A stretch of 60,335 nt of DNA from Gammaproteobacteria bacterium (lineage in GTDB: Bacteria; Pseudomonadota; Gammaproteobacteria; Pseudomonadales; Pseudohongiellaceae), in the NCBI GenBank assembly GCA_030828385.1, contig JAURCS010000017.1, positions 1 through 60,335 of the forward strand. The letters run 5' to 3'. Positions 44,576 through 54,080 of this stretch are shown piece after piece. Numbering within the stretch: position 1 is the stretch's first letter; every line of letters begins with the position of its first letter. The notes beneath the pieces were generated by a model that was given only the letters and a program-made list of their open reading frames with translations, did no database searches and had not been told where the DNA came from. Both the position numbers and the translations under genes were made by a program.

Positions 44576-44745
44576 TCGGTGCTTTATAAAATCACAAGCT
44601 TGCCCTTAGCCGGTAAATTCCTCGTTAAATGCAATTCAATCCAATCAGTATTAGAATAGCGTAAGAAAGGGTGGCGTTTGTCGAGTTTTGTTCAGGCGGC
44701 AATTGCCAAGAGCATTAAAATGAAGTCAGACAAGTAAGGTCAGGC

Positions 44746-44820
44746 AGCAGGGATAGCAGGGATAGCAGGGATAGCAGGGATAGCAGGGATAGATAGGGAT
44801 AGATAGGGATAGATAGTGAT
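44746..44820. repeat. Tandem array switching from 9-base to 10-base units
   Basis: Five exact copies of AGCAGGGAT (44746-44790) run straight into three copies of AGATAGGGAT, the last as AGATAGTGAT (44791-44820). The switch suggests slipped-strand expansion of two related units. It lies about 130 bases before the TonB receptor start, where copy number could affect expression. Confidence 0.9.
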
Positions 44821-44890
44821 AAAGAGACGTAAAATTATACAGGTTCCCTGGAGTAGGGGCTTATTGGAACTTAAAAAATTTTGTTTTTTA

Positions 44891-44905
44891 CAGTTTTATA
44901 AACTG
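44891..44905. promoter_or_regulatory. Operator-like inverted repeat
   Basis: CAGTTT-TAT-AAACTG is a perfect six-base inverted repeat with a three-base spacer, 47 bases before the ATG of the TonB receptor gene. It could be a repressor site; no known regulator is recognised. Confidence 0.35.
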
Positions 44906-44952
44906 AAAAGATCAAAATTAAAAAAAGTAGGATTAACAATTTGGGGGCGTTC

Positions 44953-47547
44953 ATGAATACCAATCCATTTCGGCTGAAAAGCAGAAAAATACTTACAGCC
45001 TTGCTGGCAACCGCTACATTTTTTTTGAGTCAGGTCGGATACAGTCAGGCACTCGAAGAAATCGTTGTTACCGCGCAGTTGCGCGAAGAAAATATCCAGG
45101 ATGTACCGATAGCTGTTTCTGCTCTCAGCGGAGCCTATCTAGAGGATAATTCCATCAAGGATGTGCAGGAACTGATGTGGAGTGTTCCCAGTCTGACGGT
45201 TGGTACCAATCAAAGTTCCGGTACAGGGAATTTCTCTATCCGAGGGGTTGGTACCGGTGCACAGAATTTCGGTCTGGAATCCTCCGTTGGGCTTTATATA
45301 GATGGTGTCTACCGGGCCAGACAGTCCTCACTGTTTAATCAATTGGTCGATCTGGAAGCGGTGGAAATATTGCGCGGGCCGCAGGGTACCCTGTTTGGTA
45401 AAAACTCTGCCTCGGGCGCCTTATTGCTCAGAACGGTTGCTCCCTCCCATGATCAAAATGCATTTGCCGAAATAACCGCCGGCAATTATTCCATGGTTAA
45501 TTTTAATGGTGCTTTTAATCTCAGCCTCAACGATACGCTGGCATCAAGAACCACATTATTTTCCAGTGAACGTGATGGCTATGTCGAAGTAGACAATCTT
45601 GCTGGCGCCGTGAACGACAGATCCAGACGTGGCTTCAGGCAACAGTTTTTATACGAGCCCTCTGATGATCTGTCAGCCCGGGTTATTATAGATTACTCGG
45701 AAATAGATGAAGTGTGTTGTGCTGCACTTACCCTGAAGGATAGTCTGGTTGCCTCCGGGCGCACGGATAACGGGGCGCCGGTTTTTGGCAGCGATGCCAT
45801 CTTGTCAGCACTTGGTGGCAGGGTCTACCCCACAGGAAGTTTTGACGATGGCCGGATGTCTCTGAATGCACTGCCTACCTCGGAAAATGAAGACAGTGGG
45901 GTGTCTCTTGAGATAAACCGTCGTTTTGACAATTTCGATTTTGTCTCTATTACCGCCTATCGAAGTTTTGATATCCGAGATGCCATCGATACAGATTTTT
46001 CCAATGTGGATCTTGCCAACAGACTTCAGGATGCCGAGCAGAGCATGTGGTCGCAAGAGTTCAGAATTTCCAGTGATCAGGAGGATCGACTGCGTTATAT
46101 GACCGGGGTCTACTTTTATAAGCAGGAGCTGGAAAGCAGTGATTTTCTATTTCTGGGTGACGCATTACCCAGCTATGCCGTAGCAGCCTCGCCTGATGTG
46201 CTGGGTGCATTGATGGGAACGCCTCCGCAACTGCTGGGCTTTATCAATCTGGCTTACGGGCAAAATTTTGGAACGTCCTTTGCCTCTCCGATCGTGGCAA
46301 GGAATGCCATTCAGGACTACAGTGAACAGGATCATCGTGCCAATGCCATTTTTGGGCGCATTGACTACGACATCACCGATAATCTTGAATTCAATGTGGG
46401 CCTGCGCTATACCGATGAAAAGAAGGATATGACAAGCCGTTTCTCGGAATCTGTGCCCACACCGGGTCCAGGTGATGTCAATGTTGATGCTATTTCGGCA
46501 GCACTTGGCATTACTGGTGAACAGGCCAAGGCGGCGGCAGGGGCTCCTCCGGGTGATGGTACCGGTGGCACCTTCAACTCGGCATTGGCGGCACTGAATC
46601 CAACACCTTTTTTACCGGCACTTAACGTACTTTTTACACCAGGTTGGGCCAACTGCAGTGTGACAGAACGTTTTTGTCCGCGTCCGGATATCAATGCTGA
46701 ACTGGATGATAGTCGGGTTACCGGAAATCTCGGGCTGTCCTGGCGTCCAGATGACACCAGCTTGATCTATGCATCCTATGGTACCGGCTACAAATCTGGT
46801 GGCACCAATACTGACAGGATAGGGCTGGGTTTTGATACCGTATTTGGTTCCGAAGATACTGAAAATTTTGAGATAGGAATCAAAAAGGACTTTATTGACC
46901 AAAACCTGCGCATCAATCTGGCTTTGTATGACATGCAAGTTGAAGATTTGCAGACCAATACCTTTACCGGAACAGCATTTAATTTGCAAAATGCCGGCCG
47001 CGTCGATGTGCAAGGGGTAGAGGCGGAAGTCTGGTGGAATCCCACAGAGTCGATTAGTTTATTCCTGACCTATGCCTATACCGATGCCAATTTTGAAGAT
47101 TTTGAAAAAGGTAACTGTCAGATTTCAAATATTTTTCATACCGGTGATCCACAGGAAGCCTCTCAATTACTTACTCAAGGATTTTGTGATCGCAGCGGAG
47201 ACCGGGTTGGCGGGGTAGCAGATAATTATTTCACCCTCAATGCCAGCAAGACCTTTCAGTTTGGCGACGGTAATGAATTGTTGCTTGGCGCAGAATATGT
47301 CAGCTATACGGATATGTTGATGAATAACAATAACGATCCTTTTTCAGAGCAGGGGGACAGGGATTTTCTGAATCTACGCGTCGTATTTCGCATGGCTTCA
47401 GGCTTTGAAGCCATGCTTTGGGGCAGAAATATTAATGACGAACCCTGGTTCGGCACGGTGTTTGATACCCCACTGCAGGATGGAAAGTTAAGCGCTTATC
47501 CACGTGAACCAAGCACTTATGGTTTAACCTTAAGAAAAATCTTTTAG
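44953..47547 (+). CDS. TonB-dependent outer-membrane receptor
   Basis: An 864-residue receptor. The start at 44953 has GGGGGCG upstream; an in-frame TTG lies at 44941. A signal peptide of about 33 residues is followed by the plug domain (EEIVVTAQLREENIQDVPIAVSALSG), VEILRGPQGTLFGKN and the barrel with AYTDANF-type and GTGYKSGGTN strands, ending with LTLRKIF, a proper C-terminal aromatic. It imports an unknown ligand with TonB energy. Its close relatives in marine bacteria take up glycans, steroids or phenolics. A terminator follows. Confidence 0.9.
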   Translation: MNTNPFRLKSRKILTALLATATFFLSQVGYSQALEEIVVTAQLREENIQDVPIAVSALSGAYLEDNSIKDVQELMWSVPSLTVGTNQSSGTGNFSIRGVGTGAQNFGLESSVGLYIDGVYRARQSSLFNQLVDLEAVEILRGPQGTLFGKNSASGALLLRTVAPSHDQNAFAEITAGNYSMVNFNGAFNLSLNDTLASRTTLFSSERDGYVEVDNLAGAVNDRSRRGFRQQFLYEPSDDLSARVIIDYSEIDEVCCAALTLKDSLVASGRTDNGAPVFGSDAILSALGGRVYPTGSFDDGRMSLNALPTSENEDSGVSLEINRRFDNFDFVSITAYRSFDIRDAIDTDFSNVDLANRLQDAEQSMWSQEFRISSDQEDRLRYMTGVYFYKQELESSDFLFLGDALPSYAVAASPDVLGALMGTPPQLLGFINLAYGQNFGTSFASPIVARNAIQDYSEQDHRANAIFGRIDYDITDNLEFNVGLRYTDEKKDMTSRFSESVPTPGPGDVNVDAISAALGITGEQAKAAAGAPPGDGTGGTFNSALAALNPTPFLPALNVLFTPGWANCSVTERFCPRPDINAELDDSRVTGNLGLSWRPDDTSLIYASYGTGYKSGGTNTDRIGLGFDTVFGSEDTENFEIGIKKDFIDQNLRINLALYDMQVEDLQTNTFTGTAFNLQNAGRVDVQGVEAEVWWNPTESISLFLTYAYTDANFEDFEKGNCQISNIFHTGDPQEASQLLTQGFCDRSGDRVGGVADNYFTLNASKTFQFGDGNELLLGAEYVSYTDMLMNNNNDPFSEQGDRDFLNLRVVFRMASGFEAMLWGRNINDEPWFGTVFDTPLQDGKLSAYPREPSTYGLTLRKIF

Positions 47548-47570
47548 CCATAATCTGGCAGATGAAATAT

Positions 47571-47602
47571 AAAAGCCCTGCATTGATTGCGGGGCTTTTT
47601 TT
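47571..47602 (+). terminator. Rho-independent terminator
   Basis: AAGCCC and GGGCTT arms separated by a TGCATTGATTGCG loop, with a run of seven Ts after it. It lies just after the TonB receptor gene and before the convergent hydrolase gene. Confidence 0.75.
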
Positions 47603-47639
47603 ATTATTTTTCTGGATTTTCCTGTTTTCCAAGGCAGCG

Positions 47640-48548
47640 CTAGTCGTCAAAAAAATACTGATTAAAAAAACCAACGACTCTTTTTTCGTATTCTTCCGGC
47701 ATGGCAACATCAAAATCCGCATGCCCGACTCCTGATTCAAGCCACAACTGCTTTGGCTCACGGGCCGCATTGAAAAGAAGCTCGCCACTTACCCCGGAGA
47801 TCACTTCATCATCGAGGCTGTGAATCAGTAATACCGGCCTGGGACTGATGTTTGGAATCCATTTCTTGGCATCAATCGTGTCAATACTGATTCCCAGATC
47901 AAGTTCGGCCCAGAACTTAATCAGTGGTGCGAATGGGAATGGAGGCAGGCCCGTATAATGCGTGACACTGGTTTCAATGGTGTCCTGCATGGAGGAAAAG
48001 GCACTATGGGCAACTATGGCACTGATGGTTTCATGATCTTGTGCATACTGAATGACCATGGAGGCCCCCAGTGAATCTCCCAACATACCGATTTTTTCCG
48101 GATCAATGCCCGGTAATGCCCGGGCATAGTTGGTCCAGGCATCAAGATCCCTCATCTCATCAACACCAAAGGTGATTTTTTCCCCGGGATTAATGTCATG
48201 TGAACGTACTGAGGTAATTAACACCCCGTAGCCGGCATTGACAAACATCCGTGCCTCTTCCAGATGGCCAATGCGGTTCCACTTATAACCATGCTGCATG
48301 ATGATCAGGGCAGAATTTTGCCCTGCCATATACCAGCCATTAAGCACCAGATTGTCACTGGTGGTGACCTGGACATTTTCATAAGTCAGGCCAAAATCTT
48401 CAGGAGTTTTGTCCATTACAGAGCGCTCCTGCAGGGGATTGTTGACCAGGCTGCGAGCCTGGAGGAAGGCTACGACGTTGACTATTACAAATACAAAGAC
48501 GCCGATCAGGATAATGAGTCGCAAGGGTTTTTTTAAGGTCATGGTCAT
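47640..48548 (-). CDS. Membrane-anchored alpha/beta hydrolase
   Basis: A 302-residue serine hydrolase with an N-terminal membrane anchor (residues 10-30). The oxyanion region IIMQHGYKWNR, the nucleophile elbow GMLGDSLGAS, the acid (SLDDEVI) and the final His (GVGHADFD) form a full catalytic set. It resembles the YqkD/YfhR group of exported or membrane-facing hydrolases of unknown ester substrate. It is transcribed away from alaS and converges with the TonB receptor. A second ATG two codons in is possible. Confidence 0.85.
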   Translation of the reverse strand: MTMTLKKPLRLIILIGVFVFVIVNVVAFLQARSLVNNPLQERSVMDKTPEDFGLTYENVQVTTSDNLVLNGWYMAGQNSALIIMQHGYKWNRIGHLEEARMFVNAGYGVLITSVRSHDINPGEKITFGVDEMRDLDAWTNYARALPGIDPEKIGMLGDSLGASMVIQYAQDHETISAIVAHSAFSSMQDTIETSVTHYTGLPPFPFAPLIKFWAELDLGISIDTIDAKKWIPNISPRPVLLIHSLDDEVISGVSGELLFNAAREPKQLWLESGVGHADFDVAMPEEYEKRVVGFFNQYFFDD

Positions 48549-48728
48549 CCCGCTTCTAGCCTGTCTTTGTTAGGGGTCAATGAAAGTTTCTTGGCGCAGG
48601 CTATCATACCAGTCAGGAATATCCTTTCGAGATTTTCCCGTGCCAGGGAAATTCTTCTAGATGATTGAAATAGCAGGATAAATAATAGCATTTTCCCATG
48701 GAGAGTATATAATCAGCGCCTTTTTGTT

Positions 48729-48752
48729 GCCCTCCAATGGGGCGTTTTTTTT
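48729..48752 (+). terminator. Terminator-like hairpin in the alaS leader
   Basis: GCCC (48729-48732) pairs with GGGC (48740-48743) plus a T-G pair, and eight Ts follow directly. It points in the direction of alaS and lies 72 bases before its start, after a TATAAT box at 48708-48713. A leader attenuator is possible; the stem is short. Confidence 0.35.
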
Positions 48753-48824
48753 CTCCCCGGGTAACTGTTTTTTAACGAAAATTGTTACAGAAACTTGTAC
48801 AGAGATTAGTGGAACAACACGGTT

Positions 48825-51440
48825 ATGAAAAGCGCTAAGATCCGCCAGGCATTTCTTAATTATTTTGCAGAGCAGGGACACGATATTGTCGCCAGCAGCT
48901 CTCTCGTGCCTGGCAATGATCCAACTCTGCTGTTTACCAATGCCGGGATGGTGCAGTTCAAGGATGTATTTCTGGGGCAGGAAAAAAGAGCCAATAATCG
49001 CGCAACTTCTTCCCAGCGCTGCGTTCGGGCTGGTGGTAAACACAACGATCTTGAAAATGTTGGTTATACAGCCCGTCACCATACCTTCTTTGAAATGTTG
49101 GGTAATTTCAGTTTTGGCGATTATTTCAAACGTGAAGCTATTCGATTTGCCTGGGATTTCCTCACAAAGGAATTAGGCTTGCCTGAGGAAAAGCTCTGGG
49201 TGACAGTGTTTGAAGATGATGACGAAGCGGCTGATATCTGGCTGAAGGAAATGGGGGTATCAGCAGAACGTTTTTCTCGCATGGGCGAAAAAGATAATTT
49301 CTGGGCTATGGGTGATACCGGTCCCTGCGGCCCCTGCAGTGAAATCTTCTATGATCACGGTGAATCTGTTCCCGGTGGACCGCCTGGAAGTCCTGATGAG
49401 GATGGTGACCGTTATATCGAAATCTGGAATCTGGTCTTCATGCAGTTCAACCGTTCCGCTGACGGAACAATGAAACCGCTGCCAAAACCGTCGGTAGACA
49501 CTGGTATGGGGCTGGAGCGTATAGCGGCAGTAATGCAAAATGTTCACAGTAACTACGAGATTGATCTGTTTCAGCACATCATTCGAGAAGTAGCACGTAT
49601 CAGCGGAACCGAAGACCTGAAGAACAGCTCACTGAATGTTATTGCCGATCACATCCGCTCCTGCGCATTTCTGGTGGTTGATGGGGTTATTCCGGCTAAT
49701 GAAGGCCGTGGTTATGTGTTGCGCCGCATTATTCGACGGGCTATTCGTCACGGACATAAACTGGGCATCAATGAGCCTTTCTTCCATAAACTGGTGGCCC
49801 CGCTAAGCGAAGAAATGGGTGAGGCCTATCCTGAGCTGGTTAGCAACAAAAGCCGTGTTGAAGAAACCCTGCTGGCTGAAGAAAGGCAGTTTTCACGCAC
49901 GCTGGATAATGGCATGTCAATTCTGGAGAAAGCCATAAGCGAACTTCAGGACAAGGTTATTCCCGGTGAAACCGTGTTTCGCCTCTACGATACCTATGGT
50001 TTTCCGGTTGATCTGACTGGAGATATTGCGCGGGAACGTGGTCTATCTCTCGACATGGATGGCTTTGAAGCGGAAATGGCGCAGCAGAAAGCCCAGGCCC
50101 GCTCTGCCAGTCAATTTGAAACCACCGAGGCGCTCGATATCCAGCTCGAAAAGGGCACCAATTTTGTCGGTTACAACGCCCTGGAAGCTGATGCCACTGT
50201 TCTTGCGTTGTTTCATGAAAACCAGCCCGTGGAAAAGCTCATCGAAGGTCAAACAGGTATTGTGATCCTTGATACGACGCCTCTTTACGCAGAATCCGGT
50301 GGTCAGGTAGGGGATTGCGGAACGCTTAAAAACGCGAAGCTGAATTTTACCGTCAAGGACACCCGCAAGCAGGGCGAGTATTTCCTGCATATGGGAATAC
50401 TTGAAGAGGGTGAGCTGGTTGTTGGCGAGGCCCTGGGCTGCAGCGTGGATAACAGCTTGCGTCAGCCTATCGCGTTGAATCACTCAGCCACCCATCTTAT
50501 GCATGCAGCCTTAAGGAATATCCTTGGTACCCATGTGCAGCAGAAAGGCTCTCTGGTCAGCCCCAGATATCTGCGTTTTGACTTCTCCCATAATCAACCG
50601 CTTAGCGAAAGCGAATTGCGCCAGATAGAAACCATGGTCAATCAGCAAATTCTGGCCAATGCGGAAGTCGGAAAACAGGTGATGTCCATGGATGATGCCA
50701 AGGAGAAAGGGGCAATGGCCCTGTTTGGCGAGAAATATGGTGATGAGGTCAGGGTCGTCAGCATGGGAGCCAGGACAGCCGAAGGCACAGAGTTTTCCAT
50801 AGAATTATGCGGCGGTACCCATGTGAATCGTACCGGTGATATTGGCTTGTTCAAGATACTCCAGGAATCTGGTATTGCCGCCGGAGTCCGCCGTATTGAG
50901 GCGGTGACAGGCAGTGCTGCAGTGGCCTTGATTCAGGATAATGAAGACAGATTGAAACAGATTGCCGGCGTCTTGAAGTCAGGAACAGATGTCGTCGTGG
51001 AGCGTGTAGAACAGCTCAGCGCGGCTAATCGGCAGCTGGAAAAAGAACTGGACCAGTTAAAGGCAAAACTTGCCAGTTCACAGGGTTCAGATCTTGCTTC
51101 ACAGGCTGAAGAAATCAAGGGCGTTATGGTACTGGCTGCCATCGTTGAGGGCCTGGATAGCAAAGCGCTGCGCGAAACGACAGATCAGTTGAAGAATAAA
51201 CTCGGTAGTGCCGTAGTAGTGCTGGCTGCAGTCAGTGGCGATAAGGTGAGCCTTGTCGCCGGGGTGACCAGCGATGTAACCGATCGGGTAAAAGCCGGGG
51301 ACCTGGTAAACGAAGTTGCCCGGAAAGTCGGTGGAAAAGGCGGTGGCAGGCCAGATATGGCGATGGCCGGGGGAAACTCTCCGGATCAGCTGCCAGAAGC
51401 AATTTCACAAGTAAAACAATATGTTACCTCTCTTTTATGA
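48825..51440 (+). CDS. alaS: Alanyl-tRNA synthetase
   Basis: An 871-residue class II synthetase of normal length. It opens with [37 protein letters not shown], includes the [10 protein letters not shown] segment, the editing-site [11 protein letters not shown] (H-x-x-x-H) and [11 protein letters not shown] (Cys/His zinc set), and ends with the DHHA1 domain [15 protein letters not shown]. It charges tRNA-Ala with alanine and edits Ser and Gly. It heads the conserved alaS-lysC-csrA-tRNA-Ser block. Usually recA and recX lie upstream in this group; here a divergent hydrolase does. Confidence 0.97.
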   Translation: MKSAKIRQAFLNYFAEQGHDIVASSSLVPGNDPTLLFTNAGMVQFKDVFLGQEKRANNRATSSQRCVRAGGKHNDLENVGYTARHHTFFEMLGNFSFGDYFKREAIRFAWDFLTKELGLPEEKLWVTVFEDDDEAADIWLKEMGVSAERFSRMGEKDNFWAMGDTGPCGPCSEIFYDHGESVPGGPPGSPDEDGDRYIEIWNLVFMQFNRSADGTMKPLPKPSVDTGMGLERIAAVMQNVHSNYEIDLFQHIIREVARISGTEDLKNSSLNVIADHIRSCAFLVVDGVIPANEGRGYVLRRIIRRAIRHGHKLGINEPFFHKLVAPLSEEMGEAYPELVSNKSRVEETLLAEERQFSRTLDNGMSILEKAISELQDKVIPGETVFRLYDTYGFPVDLTGDIARERGLSLDMDGFEAEMAQQKAQARSASQFETTEALDIQLEKGTNFVGYNALEADATVLALFHENQPVEKLIEGQTGIVILDTTPLYAESGGQVGDCGTLKNAKLNFTVKDTRKQGEYFLHMGILEEGELVVGEALGCSVDNSLRQPIALNHSATHLMHAALRNILGTHVQQKGSLVSPRYLRFDFSHNQPLSESELRQIETMVNQQILANAEVGKQVMSMDDAKEKGAMALFGEKYGDEVRVVSMGARTAEGTEFSIELCGGTHVNRTGDIGLFKILQESGIAAGVRRIEAVTGSAAVALIQDNEDRLKQIAGVLKSGTDVVVERVEQLSAANRQLEKELDQLKAKLASSQGSDLASQAEEIKGVMVLAAIVEGLDSKALRETTDQLKNKLGSAVVVLAAVSGDKVSLVAGVTSDVTDRVKAGDLVNEVARKVGGKGGGRPDMAMAGGNSPDQLPEAISQVKQYVTSLL

Positions 51441-51530
51441 CGTTTCATTTTCGCAATAGCTATTGCAAAAATAAAATTACAGTTAAAAAGTAACTCTATT
51501 TGCAAACACACAAAGGTTAGTGTCAATATC

Positions 51531-52754
51531 ATGTTGATAGTTCAAAAATATGGTGGAACTTCAGTGGGTTCCGTCGAGAGAATAAGGGCGGTGGCTGAAA
51601 AAGCTGCGGCCTGCAAGGATCAGGGTAACCAGGTGATTGTTGTGGTTTCCGCCATGAGCGGCGTCACCAATAACCTGACTGCCATGGCCTATGAACTGCA
51701 AAAGCAGCCATCTCCACGTGAGATGGACATGTTGCTCTCCACCGGTGAGCAAACAACGATTGCCCTGTTGAGCATGGCTCTTCAAGCAATAGGTTGTCCG
51801 GCTCGCTCTTATACCGGAGGGCAGGTAAGAATACTCACTGACAACGCACACACAAAGGCAAGGATCCGGGAAATTGACAGCGATAAAATCCGTCATGATC
51901 TGGATCAGGGCAAAGTGGTCGTTGTTGCTGGATTTCAGGGAGTTGATGAAGAGGGAAATATAACTACTCTGGGAAGAGGTGGTTCGGATACCACGGCAGT
52001 AGCGCTTGCAGGAGCTCTAAAAGCTGATGAATGTCAGATCTACACCGATGTTGATGGTGTCTACACAACCGATCCCCGCGTAGTTGAAAATGCCAGACGA
52101 CTGGACAAAATCACATTTGAAGAAATGTTGGAAATGGCCAGTCTCGGCGCAAAAGTACTACAGATTCGTTCTGTGGAATTTGCCGGAAAATACAATGTGC
52201 CGTTACGGGTTTTATCTTCTTTTGAGGATGGTCCGGGTACATTAATAGTCTCAGAGGAAGATTTAATGATGGAAATGCCTTTAATTTCTGGCATTGCGTT
52301 CACCAGGGACGAGGCCAAGCTAAGTGTTGTAGGGATACCGGATGTTCCAGGTATGGCCTTTAAAGTGTTTGGTCCGATCAGCGATGCAAATATAGAAGTG
52401 GATGTTATTGTCCAGAATATTGGTGCCGATTTAACGAATGACATTACTTTCACAGTGCAGAAGAAGGATGCTGAAGCAGCAACCCGAATTCTGGAGAAAA
52501 CTGCGACAGAGATGGGTGCCAGGGGTGTTAAAGTTGATGATAAGGTGGCAAAAGTATCACTGGTAGGCGTTGGAATGCGCTCTCATGCCGGTATTGCCAG
52601 TCGTATGTTTGAAGCATTGTCAAAGGAAGCGATCAATATTCAGCTAATCACTACATCGGAAATCAAGATTTCCGTGGTCATTGAGGAGAAATATCTGGAG
52701 ACGGCAGTAAGGGCTTTGCATAATGCATTTGGTCTGGAAACAGCGCCAGCGTAG
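51531..52754 (+). CDS. lysC: Aspartokinase (monofunctional, two ACT domains)
   Basis: A 407-residue enzyme that phosphorylates aspartate, the first step to lysine, threonine, methionine and diaminopimelate. It opens with VQKYGGTSVGS, has the conserved TLGRGGSDTTAVALAGAL and DVDGVYTTDPRVV, and two ACT domains from about residue 265 (FTRDEAKLSVVGIPDVPG and VSLVGVGMRSHAGIA), where lysine/threonine feedback acts. An internal ATG at 52266 in the same frame has AGAGGA eight bases upstream and may produce the 162-residue regulatory beta subunit known from some lysC genes. Downstream of alaS. Confidence 0.95.
   Translation: MLIVQKYGGTSVGSVERIRAVAEKAAACKDQGNQVIVVVSAMSGVTNNLTAMAYELQKQPSPREMDMLLSTGEQTTIALLSMALQAIGCPARSYTGGQVRILTDNAHTKARIREIDSDKIRHDLDQGKVVVVAGFQGVDEEGNITTLGRGGSDTTAVALAGALKADECQIYTDVDGVYTTDPRVVENARRLDKITFEEMLEMASLGAKVLQIRSVEFAGKYNVPLRVLSSFEDGPGTLIVSEEDLMMEMPLISGIAFTRDEAKLSVVGIPDVPGMAFKVFGPISDANIEVDVIVQNIGADLTNDITFTVQKKDAEAATRILEKTATEMGARGVKVDDKVAKVSLVGVGMRSHAGIASRMFEALSKEAINIQLITTSEIKISVVIEEKYLETAVRALHNAFGLETAPA
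52266..52754 (+). other. Possible internal start for aspartokinase beta subunit
   Basis: ATGATG at 52266-52271 in the lysC frame is preceded by AGAGGA (52253-52258) with a seven-base gap to the ATG. Translation from it would yield the two ACT domains only (162 residues), as in alpha2beta2 aspartokinases. It could instead be a coincidence in a Glu-rich segment. Confidence 0.4.
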
Positions 52755-52921
52755 TCTGTAAAAGCAATAATCGCCAAGCCATGAATGAGGTTGAATAAGT
52801 ATACGTAGTCCATTTTTAGTTGGTCAGCGTAAAAAGACTTCAGTAGATTAGCTTGCAAGACACCATGTATCGCCAGCTTTTATAAAGTATGAGCGGACTA
52901 GGAAACTTAGAGGAACTAGTA

Positions 52922-53140
52922 ATGTTGATTTTAACCCGCCGCGTAGGCGAGACACTTATGGTTGGTGACGAAGTCACAGTAACTGTCCTGGGTGTGAAGG
53001 GAAATCAGGTACGTATAGGTGTGAATGCACCTAAGGACGTTGCGGTTCACAGGGAAGAGATCTACGACAGAATCAAGAAAGAAGGGGATAGCGGAGCGAC
53101 TGACGCTGAAAGCGACGATGACAGTATCGGTAACAGCTGA
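52922..53140 (+). CDS. csrA: Carbon storage regulator CsrA/RsmA
   Basis: A 72-residue RNA-binding regulator starting with the invariant [12 protein letters not shown], then [17 protein letters not shown] and [16 protein letters not shown]. It binds GGA motifs in mRNA leaders and controls carbon flow, motility and biofilm. The ATG at 52922 is chosen because the MLILTR start is universal and AGAGGA lies upstream. The C-terminal tail is acidic and longer than in the 61-residue enterobacterial protein. Between lysC and tRNA-Ser as in other gammaproteobacteria. Confidence 0.97.
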   Translation: MLILTRRVGETLMVGDEVTVTVLGVKGNQVRIGVNAPKDVAVHREEIYDRIKKEGDSGATDAESDDDSIGNS

Positions 53141-53356
53141 ATTTAATCAGTTAGCAGTAAAGCTTTCGAATTAAACGCTCAAATCTTTATTTTCTTAAAA
53201 GAAGACAGGTATTTTAAAGGCAACAATTTCCTAAAATTTACCTGTTTCAGGCTCCACCAATCCCATATGCTTATGATATGATTGCGCGCTTGCTGACGGG
53301 GTGATGCCAGAGCTGTTTCCAGCAGGCATGCGCTTTTGAAGCGAATACAAATATTT

Positions 53357-53446
53357 GGAGAGGTGGCCGAGTGGCTGAAGGCGCGCCCCTGCTAAGGGCG
53401 TATGGGTTAACACTCATCGAGGGTTCGAATCCCTCCCTCTCCGCCA
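53357..53446 (+). tRNA. tRNA-Ser (GCU anticodon)
   Basis: Ninety bases form a full class II cloverleaf with an acceptor stem GGAGAGG/CCTCTCC, a long variable arm, the T-loop GTTCGAATCC and an encoded CCA end. The anticodon GCT is at 53391-53393, in the loop CTGCTAA, so it reads AGC/AGU codons. Confidence 0.97.
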
Positions 53447-53452
53447 GAAAAC

Positions 53453-53481
53453 AAAAAGCCCGGTCATAGACCGGGCTTTTT
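53453..53481 (+). terminator. Rho-independent terminator of the tRNA
   Basis: AAAAAGCCCGGTC pairs with GACCGGGCTTTTT around an ATA loop, a strong 13-base stem with a T tail. It ends the tRNA-Ser transcript. Confidence 0.92.
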
Positions 53482-54080
53482 GCATTCTGGAAGAGGGGGG
53501 CTTGATGAGGACTCTTTTTCATAAGCTGCGACAGCAGCGCAGACGCATGTTTTATAGCACGCCTCGCAGGGATATCTCTTTGAACAAATTACTTTGGTAA
53601 TTTAGATGGCTAATAATTTATCTCGCCTAAAGGTATTTAAGTTTTAAGTTTGGATCAGCCAAATTGCCAATGCATTCCTCCAGTCGAGACTTTGTAATAT
53701 TCGAAAGAAGAATAATAAGTCATAGACCGGACTTTATGCTTTCTCGCTAGGCGGGAGGAGGTCTTGATTCAATCCCTTGGTTCAAAAGCACCTTAGCGCA
53801 AAAGTTGATGAACAATTCCTTTCAGTGAGAATCTAGCGGAGACCGATCAGGTTTTCTTTTGATAAAAACGTAGGCGGTATCGAATTTCATCGCAAATTTT
53901 AAACAAAATAATACCAAACATCACATCCAAAGAACCTCAATCAACAGAAGCGGGCGGGGCAACCACCAATGATGATCCTACCCTTGAATTTGTGTTTGAA
54001 GTAATTGCGGGCCTGTAATGCAAGGCAGGGTGCTATCCAGTAGGGCTGGCTAGCAACTGGTTCGATCTCATGCAATGAGT
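53482..54080. other. Degenerate intergenic DNA after tRNA-Ser
   Basis: No gene is supported. At 53719-53744 is a degenerate copy (23 of 26 positions) of the tRNA terminator's second half and following bases (53463-53488). The DNA from about 53900 onward is interrupted by stops in all frames on the plus strand and merges into the pseudogene that follows. Confidence 0.55.
53719..53744. repeat. Degenerate copy of the tRNA-Ser terminator end
   Basis: Twenty-six bases match 53463-53488 at 23 positions (GTCATAGACCGG identical, then CTTT-TGC-TTCT with changes), 256 bases away. The duplicate may be left over from a lost tRNA copy or from an integrated element's junction. Confidence 0.5.

Larger units (their letters stand above)
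44576..44952. other. Intergenic region with tandem repeats
   Basis: No gene is visible. It holds the nine/ten-base tandem array at 44746-44820, an operator-like inverted repeat at 44891-44905 and the leader of the TonB receptor gene. Confidence 0.6.

Noticed and set aside
46407-47045. Long antisense frames inside the TonB receptor gene
   Set aside because: The sense frame encodes a complete receptor with all family motifs; the antisense frames are by-products of its codon bias.
51441-51530. Lysine riboswitch before lysC
   Set aside because: The gap is only 90 bases and lacks the conserved structured core; a short GCAATAGC/GCTATTGC palindrome is the only structure.
53271-53522. Open frame of 83 codons antisense to the tRNA-Ser
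   Set aside because: It is the reverse complement of the tRNA and its terminator, a common false gene; no ribosome-binding site or protein-like composition outside the tRNA.
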